This document shows, one piece after another, positions 10,475 through 24,148 of a stretch of DNA of 40,279 nucleotides (position 1 is its first letter; every line of letters begins with the position of its first letter). The position numbers were made by a program, and so were the translations under genes. The DNA comes from an uncultured Desulfovibrio sp. (GTDB lineage: Bacteria > Desulfobacterota > Desulfovibrionia > Desulfovibrionales > Desulfovibrionaceae). The stretch lies in the NCBI GenBank assembly GCA_944324555.1, contig CALUWU010000130.1:1-40279 (forward strand), read 5' to 3'. Below the pieces are notes generated by a model. That model made no database searches. It worked only from the letters and a program-made list of their open reading frames with translations, and had not been told where the DNA came from.

Positions 10475-12016
10475 ATGATCGTACGCCTGTTGTCCGGAGG
10501 AATAGAGGGGGTGGACGCCTATCCGGTGGAGCTGGAGGTGGACTATACGCGGCAGGGCTTGCCCGCGTTCAGCATGGTCGGCCTTGCGGAAACGGCGGTG
10601 CGCGAGGCCAGGGAACGGGTGTTTTCCGCCCTGCGATCCGCGGCCTTTCGTCTGCCTCCGGCCCGCGTGACGGTCAATCTGGCGCCCGCCGGACGCCGCA
10701 AGAACGGCACCGCCTACGACCTGCCGCTGGCGGCCGGGCTTCTGACGGCGGCGGGGCTGCTGCCGCCGGAATCGACGGACGGCTATTTCATGGCCGGCGA
10801 AGTGTCGCTGTCCGGGGAACTCAAGCCGGTTCCGGGGATTCTGCCGCTGGCCATTCTGGCGCGGGATCAGGGCGCGCGCGGCATTATCGTGCCGCCGGGC
10901 AACGCCGCGGAGGCCGCCGCGGTGCGCGGCCTGTCCGTCTTCGCGCCCGCCGGGCTGGCGCAGTGCGCCGCCTTTCTGGCCGGAGAACTCGCGCTGGAGC
11001 CGACGCCGCCGACCCTGCCCCGGGAAGAAGCGGCGGACGCGACGCTGGACTATGCGGAAGTAAAGGGCCAGCAGGCCGCCAAGCGGGCGCTGGAAATCGC
11101 GGCGGCGGGCGGACACAACATCCTGCTGATCGGCCCGCCCGGCAGCGGCAAGAGCATGCTGGCCCAGCGCCTGCCGACCATCCTGCCGCCGCTGGACTTC
11201 GAGGAGGCGCTCGAAGTGACCAAGATTTACAGCGTGGCGGGGCTGCTGCGGCCCGGGCAGGGGCTGGCGACGCGGCGTCCCTTCCGCTCCCCGCATCATA
11301 CCGTCTCGGATGCGGCGCTGGCGGGCGGCGGATCGTGGCCGCGTCCCGGCGAGGTGACGCTGGCGCACAGGGGCGTGCTTTTTCTGGACGAGCTGCCGGA
11401 ATACCGCAAGAGCGCGCTGGAGTCGTTGCGTCAGCCGCTGGAGGACGGAAAGGTCTGCATTTCCCGGGCAAATCAGAGCGTCGTCTACCCGTCGGACTGC
11501 ATGCTGGCGGCGGCCATGAATCCCTGTCCGTGCGGCTATCTGGGCGATCCGGCGCATGCCTGCACCTGCCGCCCGGATCAGCGGGAGCGCTATCGCGCGA
11601 AGCTTTCCGGCCCGCTGCTGGATCGCATCGACGTGCATGTGGAGGTGCCCGCCGTGCCGTACGAGGCGCTGCGCGCCGAGGGCGAGGGCGAATCCTCGGC
11701 GAGCATCCGCGAGCGCGTGACCGCGGCGCGCAACCTCCAGCGGGAGCGCTATGCCGGAACGCCCGCCCGCTGCAACGCCGACCTGTCCGGCGCGCTGCTC
11801 GAACGTTACTGCGCGCTCGACGCCGACGGCCATGCGCTCATGGAAGGCGCCGTGCGGCGTCTGGGGCTTTCGGCGCGCGCCTATACGCGCGTGCTGCGGC
11901 TGGCGCGCACCATCGCGGACGTGGAGACGGCGCGCGCGGGCGGCGGTGAAACCGCTCCCATCGCCCTGCCGCATCTGGCCGAAGCGGTGGCCCTGCGGGT
12001 ACTGGACCGTCAGTGA
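10475..12016 (+). CDS. comM: ComM/YifB-family Mg-chelatase-like AAA+ ATPase
   Basis: Predicted cytosolic hexameric AAA+ helicase. In naturally transformable bacteria ComM drives branch migration of incoming DNA; in others the role is less clear. The 513-aa protein has the ChlI-like N-terminal domain (VELEVDYTRQGLPAFSMVGL, VNLAPAGRRKNGTAYDLPLA), then the ATPase core with Walker A GPPGSGKS near residues 220-227 and Walker B VLFLDELPEY, a cysteine-rich loop (NPCPCGYLGDPAHACTC), and the Mg_chelatase C-terminal domain. AAGGAG lies seven bases before the ATG. It stands alone between intergenic repeats. No competence genes are visible here, so a role in uptake is not shown. Confidence 0.92.
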   Translation: MIVRLLSGGIEGVDAYPVELEVDYTRQGLPAFSMVGLAETAVREARERVFSALRSAAFRLPPARVTVNLAPAGRRKNGTAYDLPLAAGLLTAAGLLPPESTDGYFMAGEVSLSGELKPVPGILPLAILARDQGARGIIVPPGNAAEAAAVRGLSVFAPAGLAQCAAFLAGELALEPTPPTLPREEAADATLDYAEVKGQQAAKRALEIAAAGGHNILLIGPPGSGKSMLAQRLPTILPPLDFEEALEVTKIYSVAGLLRPGQGLATRRPFRSPHHTVSDAALAGGGSWPRPGEVTLAHRGVLFLDELPEYRKSALESLRQPLEDGKVCISRANQSVVYPSDCMLAAAMNPCPCGYLGDPAHACTCRPDQRERYRAKLSGPLLDRIDVHVEVPAVPYEALRAEGEGESSASIRERVTAARNLQRERYAGTPARCNADLSGALLERYCALDADGHALMEGAVRRLGLSARAYTRVLRLARTIADVETARAGGGETAPIALPHLAEAVALRVLDRQ

Positions 12017-12141
12017 CGTTCCGTCGTTGCATTGCCCCGATCTCTGTCGTACAAGGATCGCGCCGTTTTGCCGGTCCGGCGCGCGAGCTTTCCCCGGGTT
12101 CCGGGCGGCTCCCGTTCCTCGGGGGCGGCCGCGCCGGCACG

Positions 12142-12286
12142 AGAGCAATTTCAGTTTGAAACGCGTTGCGTTTCAAACATTCGGTCTGTCGCTTCGCGGA
12201 AAAATCGCTGTTTTTCCGCTCGCTTTGGGCCGGGCGGCGCGGCGCCGCCGCCTCGCGTTTCGCCCTTTTCAAAGGTGAAACGCTCG
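12142..12286 (-). repeat. Family A dispersed repeat, near full length
   Basis: About 145 bp, inverted relative to the copies at 27664 and 27984. It begins agagcaatttcagtttgaaa and ends with the small hairpin ccttttcaaagg and aaacgctc, with the internal stem gcggaaaaa...tttttccgc. It sits 32 bases upstream of the selB start and fills most of the 302-base gap after comM; the rest of the gap shows nothing recognisable. Confidence 0.85.
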
Positions 12287-12318
12287 ATTCATTCAAACTT
12301 TCCGCAGGCGGAGGAATC

Positions 12319-14262
12319 ATGGCAGTAGTCTTGGGCACGGCCGGACATATCGATCACGGCAAGACGTCCCTGGTGCGGGCGCTGACGGGCATCGACTGCG
12401 ATCGCCTTGAAGAGGAAAAGCGACGCGGCATTACCATCGAGCTGGGGTTCGCCTGGGTGGACATGCCGGACGGCGAGCGGCTCGGCATCGTGGACGTTCC
12501 CGGACATGAACGCTTCGTCAAGAACATGGTTGCCGGCGCGTCCGGCGTGGATTTCGTGATGCTGGTCATCGCCGCGGACGAAGGCGTCATGCCGCAGACG
12601 CGCGAGCATCTGGAAATCTGCTCGCTGCTCGGCATCCGGCGCGGTTTCGTGGCGCTGACCAAGATCGATATGGTCGATGAAGACTGGCTTGCGCTGGTAA
12701 CGGAGGACGTGCGGCAGTTCACGGCCGGCACCTTTCTGGAGGGCGCGCCCATCTTCCCCGTCTCGGCCGCGACGGGGCAGGGCGTGGACGCGCTGAAAAA
12801 ATATCTCGTTGACAGCGTCCGCAAGATGCCCGCGCGCGAGGGGTCGGATATTTTCCGCCTGCCCGTGGATCGCGTGTTCACGCTCAAGGGGCACGGCACG
12901 GTGGTGACCGGCACCGTGGCTTCCGGCGCGGTGGAGGCCGGCGAGGAGGTCTGCATCCTGCCGCAGGGCGCGCTCAGCCGGGCGCGCAGCCTGCAATGCC
13001 ACGGCGCGCCCGCCGAAGTGGTGCGCGCGGGGCGGCGCTGCGCCATGAACGTGCAGGGCGTGGAAGTGGACGACATTCGCCGCGGCGACGTCGTGTGCCG
13101 TCCGGGCACGCTCTTTCCTTCCCGCCGCTGGATGATCCGTCTCTCCTGCCTCGCCTCGGCGCCCCGCCCGCTGCGGCAGCGGACGGAAGTGCATTTTCAC
13201 CACGGCACGCGCGAATGCGCGGCGCGGGTGCGCTTTTTCGACCGGGATCGTCTTGCCCCCGGCGAAAGCTGCCTTGCCGAAGCGCGCTTTTCCGAGGACA
13301 TGGTCGGCGTGTTCGGCGATCATTGCGTGCTGCGCGCCTATTCGCCCCTGCGTACCGTCGCGGGCGGTACCGTCGTCAGCCCCCTGCCGCCGGAGCTGCG
13401 AACCCGCGATCCGCGCCGGGCCGAAAAGCTGGCCCTGCTTGAGCGCCTGCCGGAACTGGCGGCGCCCGATTATCTGACGGAGCGCACGGCGGGGGATCTG
13501 ATTGCGGCGGCCCTTGCGCTGGCGGGGGACGCGGGAGCGGACGAACCGCGCCTGCAGGCCCTGACGGGGCTTGCGGCGACGCCGCTGCACAAGCGCCTGC
13601 TGGACATGGCTTCGCGCGGCGACGCGCTGTGCTGGGACAAGGAAAGCCGGGCCTGGATAACGGCCGAAGGCATGCAGCGGCTGATCGACGCCTGCGTGGC
13701 CAGAACCGGTCAGTGCCACGCCAGGGAGCCGCTCAAGCCCGCCGTCAGCCAGGGGGCCGTCTGCGCGGGCTGGAGCGCCGGTTTGCCGCCGCGGCTGACG
13801 CAGAAGGCGCTGGAGCTGGCGCAGAAAAAGGGGCTTCTTGTCAAAGAGGGCGACGGCCTGCGCCTTCCGTCGCACAGCGTCAGCCTCGGCGGCGACGCCG
13901 GACGCCTGCGCGCCGCCCTGCTGGAGGTTCACGACAAGGCCGGACTGACGCCGCCCAACCTCAAGGACGCGCTGGAGCAGGCCGGCGCGACGGAAAAGCA
14001 GGCCGCGCCCGTGCTGCGCCTGCTGTGCGAGGAAAAGCGGCTCGTGCGTCTCAAGGACGGCCTGTACTGTTCGCGCGCGGCGGTGGACGAGGCGCTGGAA
14101 AAGGTGCGCGCCTGGTTTGCGGATCACGACGATCTGGACGTGGGCGGGCTCAAGAGCCTGCTGGGCCTGTCGCGCAAGTACTTGATTGCCCTGCTTGAAT
14201 ACATGGATCGTGAAAGAATTACCGTTCGCGTCGGCGACAAGCGGCAGTATCGCGGCCGCTGA
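12319..14262 (+). CDS. selB: Selenocysteine-specific translation elongation factor SelB
   Basis: SelB is an EF-Tu-like GTPase that carries Sec-tRNA to UGA codons next to a SECIS hairpin. The 647-aa protein has G1 [11 protein letters not shown] at residues 6-16, the switch region [11 protein letters not shown]3 [11 protein letters not shown] and G4 TKID, followed by beta-barrel domains and a C-terminal run of winged helices that bind the SECIS. GGAGG lies close before the ATG at 12319, which gives the standard N-terminus; a longer frame would run into the family A repeat. Its presence implies selenoproteins in the genome, such as formate dehydrogenase or [NiFeSe] hydrogenase as known in Desulfovibrio. 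No in-frame UGA protein was found in this window. Confidence 0.96.
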   Translation: MAVVLGTAGHIDHGKTSLVRALTGIDCDRLEEEKRRGITIELGFAWVDMPDGERLGIVDVPGHERFVKNMVAGASGVDFVMLVIAADEGVMPQTREHLEICSLLGIRRGFVALTKIDMVDEDWLALVTEDVRQFTAGTFLEGAPIFPVSAATGQGVDALKKYLVDSVRKMPAREGSDIFRLPVDRVFTLKGHGTVVTGTVASGAVEAGEEVCILPQGALSRARSLQCHGAPAEVVRAGRRCAMNVQGVEVDDIRRGDVVCRPGTLFPSRRWMIRLSCLASAPRPLRQRTEVHFHHGTRECAARVRFFDRDRLAPGESCLAEARFSEDMVGVFGDHCVLRAYSPLRTVAGGTVVSPLPPELRTRDPRRAEKLALLERLPELAAPDYLTERTAGDLIAAALALAGDAGADEPRLQALTGLAATPLHKRLLDMASRGDALCWDKESRAWITAEGMQRLIDACVARTGQCHAREPLKPAVSQGAVCAGWSAGLPPRLTQKALELAQKKGLLVKEGDGLRLPSHSVSLGGDAGRLRAALLEVHDKAGLTPPNLKDALEQAGATEKQAAPVLRLLCEEKRLVRLKDGLYCSRAAVDEALEKVRAWFADHDDLDVGGLKSLLGLSRKYLIALLEYMDRERITVRVGDKRQYRGR

Positions 14263-14279
14263 CGGGCGCAACATTGCGG

Positions 14280-14303
14280 AAGGGAGCCTTTTGGCTCCCT
14301 TTC
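14280..14303 (+). terminator. Rho-independent terminator after selB
   Basis: Perfect stem aagggagcc / ggctccctt with a TTTT loop, followed by ttcttgtt, 17 bases after the selB stop. Confidence 0.85.
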
Positions 14304-14463
14304 TTGTTCGTACAAAAATTCTTTTTCGCAGAAGGTTGCCGTAGACCCTTTTCTGGGCGTATGAGGGAAGGAAGTTTTCGGAAGGCCGCGCCCTCGGGCG
14401 CGATCCTTGAAACGGCGAAACCCCTCGCCCTTTCTTTGCAGCAACATCCAAGGAGCAGTCGTT

Positions 14464-16173
14464 ATGTCGAAGAAAATTCTGGTTGTCGGCGGCGTCGCCC
14501 TCGGCCCCAAGGCGGCCTGCCGCTGCAAGCGGCTCATGCCCGACGCTGAAATTACGCTTGTGGATGAAAATGAATTCATTTCCTACGGCGGTTGCGGCAT
14601 CCCGTACTTTGTTTCCGGAGAAATCAACAATATCGACGATCTGCGTTCCACTCCCTATCATACGATACGGGACCCGGAATTCTTCCGCGCCATGAAGGGC
14701 CTGACCGTCCGCACCCGGACGCGGGCGCTGGCCGTCGATCGGGCCGCAAAGACCCTGCTGGTCAAGGATCTGCGTACCGGCAAGGAAGAAAAGCTGCCTT
14801 ACGACAAGCTCGTGCTGGCGACGGGCGCGACGCCGCGCATGCCTCCCGTTCCCGGGCACGATCTGGCCAACGTGCTTTCCCTGACCCGTCTTGAGGCCGC
14901 CGACGCCATCCGCTCCGCCTGCCAGGCGGGCAAGGTGACGGACGCCGTCATCGTGGGCGGCGGCTTCATCGGCCTTGAGGCCGCCGTGGCGCTGGCCGAC
15001 ATGTGGGGCGTCAAGGTGCGCGTGGTGGAAATGATGGATCAGATTCTGCCCGGCGTGCTTTCGCACGGCATGGCGCAGATGGCCGCCCAGGACTGCCGCG
15101 CCCACGGCGTCGAGGTCCTTGTTTCCGAAAAGGTCGAGCGTCTGGAAGGCGAGGGCGGCGCCGTGGCGAAGGTCGTGACGGACAAGCGCGAAATTCCGGC
15201 GCAGCTCGTGATCTTCGCCGCCGGCTTCATTCCCAACGGGCAGCTGGCAAAGGACGCCGGTCTTGCCGTGGCGCCTTTCGGGGCGATCATGGTGGACGAA
15301 CACATGCGCACTTCCGACCCGGACATTTACGCGGGCGGCGACTGCGTGGCCATCAAGAATCTGGTTACCGGCAAGCCCGGCTACCTGCCCCTGGGCAGCA
15401 TGGCCAACCGTCAGGGCCGCATCATCGGCAGCAATCTGGCGGGCGGCGACGAGACCTTCCCCGGCTTCGTGGGCAGCTGGGCGGTGAAGCTCTTCGACAT
15501 GTCCTTCTGCGGCGCGGGCCTGACCGTGGAGCGGGCGCGCAAGGAAGGGTTCGACGCCATTGCCGTCAGCGTGGAGCAGCTGGACAAGGCGCATTTCTAT
15601 CCCGAAAAGAAAATGATGTCGCTTGAACTTGTGGTGGAAAAGGGCAGCCGTCGGGTCCTGGGCATTCAGGGCGGCTGCGAAAACGGCGACTCCCTCAAGG
15701 CGCGCACCGACATGGTGGCCGCCCTGCTGCAGCACGGCAAGCCCACCGTGGCCGATATCTGCACGCTTGAAGCCGCCTACGCGCCGCCGTTCGCCTCCGC
15801 CATGGACGTGATCAACGTGGTCGGCAACGTGGCGGAAAACGTGCTGGAAGGCCGTTTCACGCCGGTCACGGCCGAAGAATTCATGGACCTGTGGCGTCAT
15901 CGCGAAGAGAACCACATCTTCTTCATCGACGCCCGTCCCGCCAAGGCCGGGGAAGCCGTGCAGGCCGTCCACCCCGAATGGCACTCCATTCCGCTGGAAG
16001 ACGTGGAGGCCCGCATCGGCGAGATCCCGCGCGATCGCAAGATCGCCGTCATCTGCAATACGGGGCTGCGCGCCTATGACACGGTGCTGGGTCTTGCCCG
16101 TCACGGCATCACCAACGTGGTCAATTCCCAGGGCGGCATGCAGGCCGTGAGCAAGATGGGAATGAAGCCGTAG
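14464..16173 (+). CDS. NADH-dependent CoA-disulfide / persulfide reductase fused to rhodanese (CoADR-RHD, Npsr-like)
   Basis: FAD flavoprotein that uses NAD(P)H to reduce CoA-disulfide or CoA-persulfide/polysulfide sulfur. The 569-aa chain has an N-terminal FAD site (VVGGVALGPKAAC), the single redox cysteine Cys44 in SYGGCGIPYF, an NAD site (AVIVGGGFIGLEAA), the pyridine-nucleotide-disulfide dimerisation domain, and from about residue 465 a rhodanese domain with active-site Cys531 in CNTGLRAY. This single-cysteine plus rhodanese layout matches the polysulfide reductase Npsr of Shewanella. It suits a sulfate reducer handling sulfane sulfur. The ATG at 14464 follows GGAG twelve bases back; the longer frame adds a non-family leader. 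It is a single-gene unit after the selB terminator. Confidence 0.9.
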   Translation: MSKKILVVGGVALGPKAACRCKRLMPDAEITLVDENEFISYGGCGIPYFVSGEINNIDDLRSTPYHTIRDPEFFRAMKGLTVRTRTRALAVDRAAKTLLVKDLRTGKEEKLPYDKLVLATGATPRMPPVPGHDLANVLSLTRLEAADAIRSACQAGKVTDAVIVGGGFIGLEAAVALADMWGVKVRVVEMMDQILPGVLSHGMAQMAAQDCRAHGVEVLVSEKVERLEGEGGAVAKVVTDKREIPAQLVIFAAGFIPNGQLAKDAGLAVAPFGAIMVDEHMRTSDPDIYAGGDCVAIKNLVTGKPGYLPLGSMANRQGRIIGSNLAGGDETFPGFVGSWAVKLFDMSFCGAGLTVERARKEGFDAIAVSVEQLDKAHFYPEKKMMSLELVVEKGSRRVLGIQGGCENGDSLKARTDMVAALLQHGKPTVADICTLEAAYAPPFASAMDVINVVGNVAENVLEGRFTPVTAEEFMDLWRHREENHIFFIDARPAKAGEAVQAVHPEWHSIPLEDVEARIGEIPRDRKIAVICNTGLRAYDTVLGLARHGITNVVNSQGGMQAVSKMGMKP

Positions 16174-16222
16174 CTTCCTCCCGCGTTTCGCAAGGGGGAA
16201 AGCCCCTTCTCCGCCGTCGATA

Positions 16223-16315
16223 CCCGCAAGGCGCGAGCGACGCCTTGCGGGACGCAGGTTTCCCGAGGGGGAGGAAAAGCCTTTTGCTTGCGGCAAAAAG
16301 CTTTTCCTCCCCCTC
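16223..16315. repeat. Two strong hairpins, the second of family B type
   Basis: First stem at 16223-16251 (cccgcaaggcg / cgccttgcggg, 11 perfect pairs). Second at 16265-16315 with 16 perfect pairs (gagggggaggaaaagc / gcttttcctccccctc). Both lie in the 580-base gap between the CoADR gene and por and could end the upstream transcript, although neither has a typical T-run. The second resembles the hairpin at 38396. The rest of the gap holds the por promoter candidate and an untranslated leader. Confidence 0.65.
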
Positions 16316-16470
16316 AAACGCTTTCTTCCCCGGAATCCGCCTCCTGCCCGCTGGCGGGCGAGAGCGGAATCCCCCCGGAGCCCGTCGCGCCCGGAGCGCC
16401 GGCGCACGGCGGGCGGCTTCCGTCATACGCCTGGCATGTGAAAAATGTTTTATACGACGGCCCAAAGTAG

Positions 16471-20298
<3,828 letters not shown>

Positions 20299-20350
20299 GC
20301 TGATCGTTCCGTCGCCTGACGCGACGGGGCGTGTACGCTGACACGCCTGC

Positions 20351-20383
20351 GGGGCGCGGCCGACAACGCCGCGCCCCGTTTTG
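20351..20383 (+). terminator. Terminator or attenuator between por and pta
   Basis: Ten-pair GC stem ggggcgcggc / gccgcgcccc with a seven-base loop, followed by gtttt. It lies about 50 bases after the por stop and 75 before pta, so it may lower read-through into pta-ackA rather than end all transcription. Confidence 0.7.
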
Positions 20384-20457
20384 CTCCAGAGGCCGTCCGT
20401 CTTCGGACGCGGCCGAACGAAAACTCTTGCCGCCGCCGGCAAGTTCAGGAGGCAATC

Positions 20458-22557
20458 ATGACGAGGTCCCTCTATATCACCGCCACCGGCCCGCGCACCG
20501 GCAAACGCGCCGTGGCTCTGGGCGCCATGCAGCTGCTGTCCAGCAGAATGCAGAATATCGCCATTTTCCGGCCCATCATCAATCAGCCGCTGCTTGACGA
20601 CCGTGCCCCGGACATCGACCTCCTGCTGAAGCACTTCCAGCTCAAGCAGGACTACCGCGACACCTTCGCCTATACCTACGATGAAGTGCGTACCACCATC
20701 AACGAAGGCGATCGCAATCTCGTCATTGAAAACATCATCCGCAAGTTCAAGGAACTGGAAGCCCGGTACGATTTCGTGCTCTGCGTGGGCACCGACTTTC
20801 TGGGCAAGGACCCGGTTTTCGAGTTTGAACTGAACGCCGAAATCGCCTCCAACCTCGGCTGCCCCGTCATGCTGATCCAGAGCGGCGTGGAAAAGAGCAC
20901 CGAGGAAATCCGCGATTCCCTCCAGCTGACCATGGATTCCCTTGAACCCCACAAGCTGGACGTGGTGGCCACCATCATCAACCGCGCCGGTCTTTCCCAG
21001 ACCGATCTGGACGAGCTGCGCCAGCGCTTCTCCAGGGACGGCCAGCCCGCGCTGATCTACGCCATTCCCGAAGAACCCCTGCTGGGCCGCGCCACCATGC
21101 GCGACGTGATGAAGGGGCTCGACGCCGAAGTCCTGTTCGGCGAGCGCAATCTTGACGCGCTGGTGGGCGAATACCTCATCGCCGCCATGCACGTGGACAA
21201 CTTCCTGCCCTACCTCGCCAAGGATCAGCTCATCGTGTCGCCCGGCGACCGCACCGACATCCTGCTGGCCTCCATGACGGCGCGTCTGTCCAGCAGCGAG
21301 CCCGACATCGCCGGCGTGCTGCTGACCGGCGGCCTGCGCCCGCCGCAGGACGTCTGCCGCATGATTGAGGGCGTGGCCGGCGCGGCGCTGCCCGTGCTGC
21401 TGACCAAGGAGCATACCTACAAGACCATCAAGGCCCTGCAGGAAGTCTACGGCCTCATCGAGCCCACCGACACCCGCAAGATCAATACTGCCCTCGGCCT
21501 GTTCGAACACTATGTCAACGGCAAGGAAGTGACCAAGCGCCTTGACGTTTCCCGCGCCGATCGCATGACGCCGATGATGTTCGAGCTGAACCTCATCGAG
21601 CGCGCCAAGCGCGCCAACATGCGTATCGTGCTGGCCGAAGGCGAGGAACCCCGCATCCTGCAGGCCGCGGACATCCTGCTGCGGCGCGAAGTGGCCCGGA
21701 TCATCCTGCTCGGCAACGAGGAAAAGATTCGCAAGACCGCTTCCGATCTCCATCTTGACGTGAGCAAGGCGACCATCATCGATCCCGCCTCCTCGCCCAA
21801 GTTCGAGGAATACGCCGAAACCTACGCCGAACTTCGCAAGGCCAAGGGCGTGACCATCGAGCGCGCCCGCGACGTCATGAGCGACGCCACCTACTTTGCC
21901 ACCATGATGGTCAAGAAGGACGACGCCGACGGCATGGTTTCCGGCGCCGTCAACACCACGGCCCACACCATCCGGCCGGCCTTTGAATTCATCAAGACCA
22001 AGCCCGGTTTCTCCGTGGTGTCGTCCGTGTTCCTGATGTGCCTCAAGGATCGCGTGCTGGCCTTCGGCGACTGCGCGGTGAACCCCAACCCCACCTCGCA
22101 GCAGCTGGCGGAAATCGCCCTGGCCTCGGCCCATACGGCCAAGGTCTTCGGCATTGATCCCCGCGTGGCCATGCTGTCCTACTCCACCGGCACGTCCGGC
22201 AAGGGCGCCGACGTGGACGTCGTGGTGGAAGCCACCAAGATCGCGCAGGAAAAGGCGCCCGAGCTGGCGCTGGAAGGCCCGTTGCAGTACGACGCGGCCA
22301 TCGATCCCACCGTGGCCAAGACCAAGCTGCCCGACAGCAAGGTGGCCGGTCAGGCGACCGTCTTCATTTTCCCGGACCTCAATACCGGCAACAACACCTA
22401 CAAGGCCGTGCAGCGCGCCGCCAACGCCGTTGCCATCGGCCCCGTGCTGCAGGGCCTGAACAAGCCGGTGAACGACCTGTCGCGCGGCTGCACCGTGCCG
22501 GATATCGTGAACACCGTCGCCATTACGGCCATTCAGGCCGCGGCCGAAAAGAACTAG
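20458..22557 (+). CDS. pta: Phosphate acetyltransferase, long form
   Basis: Converts acetyl-CoA and phosphate to acetyl phosphate, linking por to substrate-level ATP formation by acetate kinase. The 699-aa protein is the long Pta form: an N-terminal BioD-like P-loop domain (TATGPRTGKRAVALGAMQLL; its GPRTGK is a variant loop), a central DRTGG domain, and the catalytic PTA_PTB domain from about residue 375 (RIVLAEGEEPRILQAA, MMVKKDDADGMVSGAVNTT, SYSTGTSGKGADVD). AGGAGG lies before the ATG. por, pta and ackA follow each other on one strand with no gene between, a compact acetate-forming module. Confidence 0.97.
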   Translation: MTRSLYITATGPRTGKRAVALGAMQLLSSRMQNIAIFRPIINQPLLDDRAPDIDLLLKHFQLKQDYRDTFAYTYDEVRTTINEGDRNLVIENIIRKFKELEARYDFVLCVGTDFLGKDPVFEFELNAEIASNLGCPVMLIQSGVEKSTEEIRDSLQLTMDSLEPHKLDVVATIINRAGLSQTDLDELRQRFSRDGQPALIYAIPEEPLLGRATMRDVMKGLDAEVLFGERNLDALVGEYLIAAMHVDNFLPYLAKDQLIVSPGDRTDILLASMTARLSSSEPDIAGVLLTGGLRPPQDVCRMIEGVAGAALPVLLTKEHTYKTIKALQEVYGLIEPTDTRKINTALGLFEHYVNGKEVTKRLDVSRADRMTPMMFELNLIERAKRANMRIVLAEGEEPRILQAADILLRREVARIILLGNEEKIRKTASDLHLDVSKATIIDPASSPKFEEYAETYAELRKAKGVTIERARDVMSDATYFATMMVKKDDADGMVSGAVNTTAHTIRPAFEFIKTKPGFSVVSSVFLMCLKDRVLAFGDCAVNPNPTSQQLAEIALASAHTAKVFGIDPRVAMLSYSTGTSGKGADVDVVVEATKIAQEKAPELALEGPLQYDAAIDPTVAKTKLPDSKVAGQATVFIFPDLNTGNNTYKAVQRAANAVAIGPVLQGLNKPVNDLSRGCTVPDIVNTVAITAIQAAAEKN

Positions 22558-22836
22558 TTTCCGCGTCGTGCGCGCGGGGGAACCCCTCTTCCGCCAGCGG
22601 TAAAAGGGCGTTTCTTCCCCGCGTCCCCCTTCCTCGAATCCCGCGCGCCGGGCCTTCGCGGGAAGGGGGCGCACGGCCGGGGATATTTGCCTTGCGGGCA
22701 AATTCGGTGCATGATGCAACGTCGCGCGCGGCCCCTCGCCGCGCGCTCCATATTTCATTCAGCCGTGCCGCCGGGCGGCTTCCGGGACGCGGAATGCGCG
22801 GGCGCAGGCAAACCAACCTGTCTACGAGGTTTTCGC
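22558..22836. other. Gap between pta and ackA with weak family B hairpin
   Basis: 279 bases without a gene. A loose G-rich/C-rich inverted repeat at about 22575-22630 (cgcgggggaacccct ... ttccccgcgtccccc) resembles family B. No clear promoter or T-run terminator was found, so ackA may be read through from pta. Confidence 0.4.
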
Positions 22837-24048
22837 ATGAAAGTTTTGGTCATCAATGCCGGTTCTTCCTCCTGCAAATACCAGCTGCTGGAAATGGACA
22901 ATGAAAGCGTGCTGGCTTCCGGCCTTGCCGAGCGCATCGGCCAGGGCATGGGCTGCCTGACGCACAAGATCGCCCCCGACAGCGACAAGGCCGAAAAGAT
23001 CGTCAAGGAAGCGGCTTTCCCCACCCATGTGGAAGCCATGGAACTGGTGATTTCCCTGCTGACCGACCCCGAAAAGGGCGTCATCAAGGACAAGAGCGAA
23101 ATCTTTGCCATCGGTCATCGCGTGCTCCACGGCGGCGAGGACATTACCCGCACCGTCAAGGTTGACGACAACGTCAAGAAGATCATCCGCGACAACTTCC
23201 TGCTCGGCCCCCTGCACAATCCCGCCAACCTGATGGGCATCGAAGTGGCGGAAAAGCTGTTCCCCGGCGTGCCCAACGTGGCCGTGTTCGATACGGAATT
23301 CGGCATGGGCATGCCCCGGGAAGCCTACATGTACGGCCTGCCCTACGAACTGTATGAAGAGCTGAAGATCCGCCGCTACGGTTTCCACGGCACTTCCCAC
23401 AAGTATATCGCCAAGAAGACGGCCGAATATCTGGGCAAGCCCCAGTCCGAACTGCGCTCCATCACCATGCACCTCGGCAACGGCTCTTCCATGAGCTGTG
23501 TGAAGAACGGCGTGTGCTTCGATACCAGCATGGGCCTGACGCCTCTGGAAGGTCTGATCATGGGCACGCGCTGCGGCTCCATCGACCCGGCCATCGTGCC
23601 CTTTGTCATGGAAAAGAAGGGTCTTTCCCCCGCCGAAGCCGACACGCTCATGAACAAGAAGTCCGGCCTGCTCGGTCTGTGCGGCTTCACCGACATGCGC
23701 GACGTGCATGCCGAAGTTGAGAAGGGCAACGAGCGCGCGGCGCTGGCCCTGAAGATGCTGGTGCGCTCCATCAAGAAGACGCTCGGCGCCTATTACTTCC
23801 TGCTTGACGGTCAGGTGGACGCCATGGTCTTCACCGCCGGCATCGGCGAAAACGACGATATCGTGCGCGAGCAGGTCTGCGCCGGCCTCGAACATCTGGG
23901 CATCTTCATCGACAAGGAAGAAAACGGCACGCGCAAGCCCGGCGCCCGCACCATCTCCACGCCCGACAGCAAGGTGAAGGTGCTCATCATCCCCACCAAC
24001 GAAGAACTGCAAATCGCTCAGGCGACGCTGGAAGTGCTGGGCAAGTAA
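22837..24048 (+). CDS. ackA: Acetate kinase
   Basis: Transfers the phosphate of acetyl phosphate to ADP, giving acetate and ATP, the last step of the por-pta-ackA route in the cytosol. The 403-aa protein has the usual length and the ASKHA-fold signatures: VLVINAGSSSCKYQL at the N-terminus (Asn7 contacts the substrate), HRVLHGGE, FDTEFG, the RRYGFHGTSHKY motif with catalytic His, HLGNGSS, and FTAGIGEN near the C-terminus. The ATG at 22837 is preceded by GAGG; upstream codons belong to the leader. A terminator follows 57 bases after the stop. Confidence 0.97.
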   Translation: MKVLVINAGSSSCKYQLLEMDNESVLASGLAERIGQGMGCLTHKIAPDSDKAEKIVKEAAFPTHVEAMELVISLLTDPEKGVIKDKSEIFAIGHRVLHGGEDITRTVKVDDNVKKIIRDNFLLGPLHNPANLMGIEVAEKLFPGVPNVAVFDTEFGMGMPREAYMYGLPYELYEELKIRRYGFHGTSHKYIAKKTAEYLGKPQSELRSITMHLGNGSSMSCVKNGVCFDTSMGLTPLEGLIMGTRCGSIDPAIVPFVMEKKGLSPAEADTLMNKKSGLLGLCGFTDMRDVHAEVEKGNERAALALKMLVRSIKKTLGAYYFLLDGQVDAMVFTAGIGENDDIVREQVCAGLEHLGIFIDKEENGTRKPGARTISTPDSKVKVLIIPTNEELQIAQATLEVLGK

Positions 24049-24105
24049 GTTTTTCCCCGCTCCTGCCGGACGCCGCGCGCGGCAGCGCGCGACGCCCGGC
24101 GTCAG

Positions 24106-24144
24106 AGGCACGGACGCGCAATCATGCGCCCCGTGCCTTTTTTT
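24106..24144 (+). terminator. Rho-independent terminator after ackA
   Basis: Stem aggcacgg / ccgtgcct, with an inner gcgca/tgcgc pairing, followed by seven Ts. It sits between the convergent ackA and lacI-type genes. Confidence 0.85.
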
Positions 24145-24148
24145 GTCT

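Noticed and set aside
12289..16407. A 1372-codon minus-strand frame across selB and the CoADR gene, and similar long ones at 3599-6577 and 6961-10305.
   Set aside because: Same antisense artefact of codon bias. The Arg/His/Gly-rich translations match no family.
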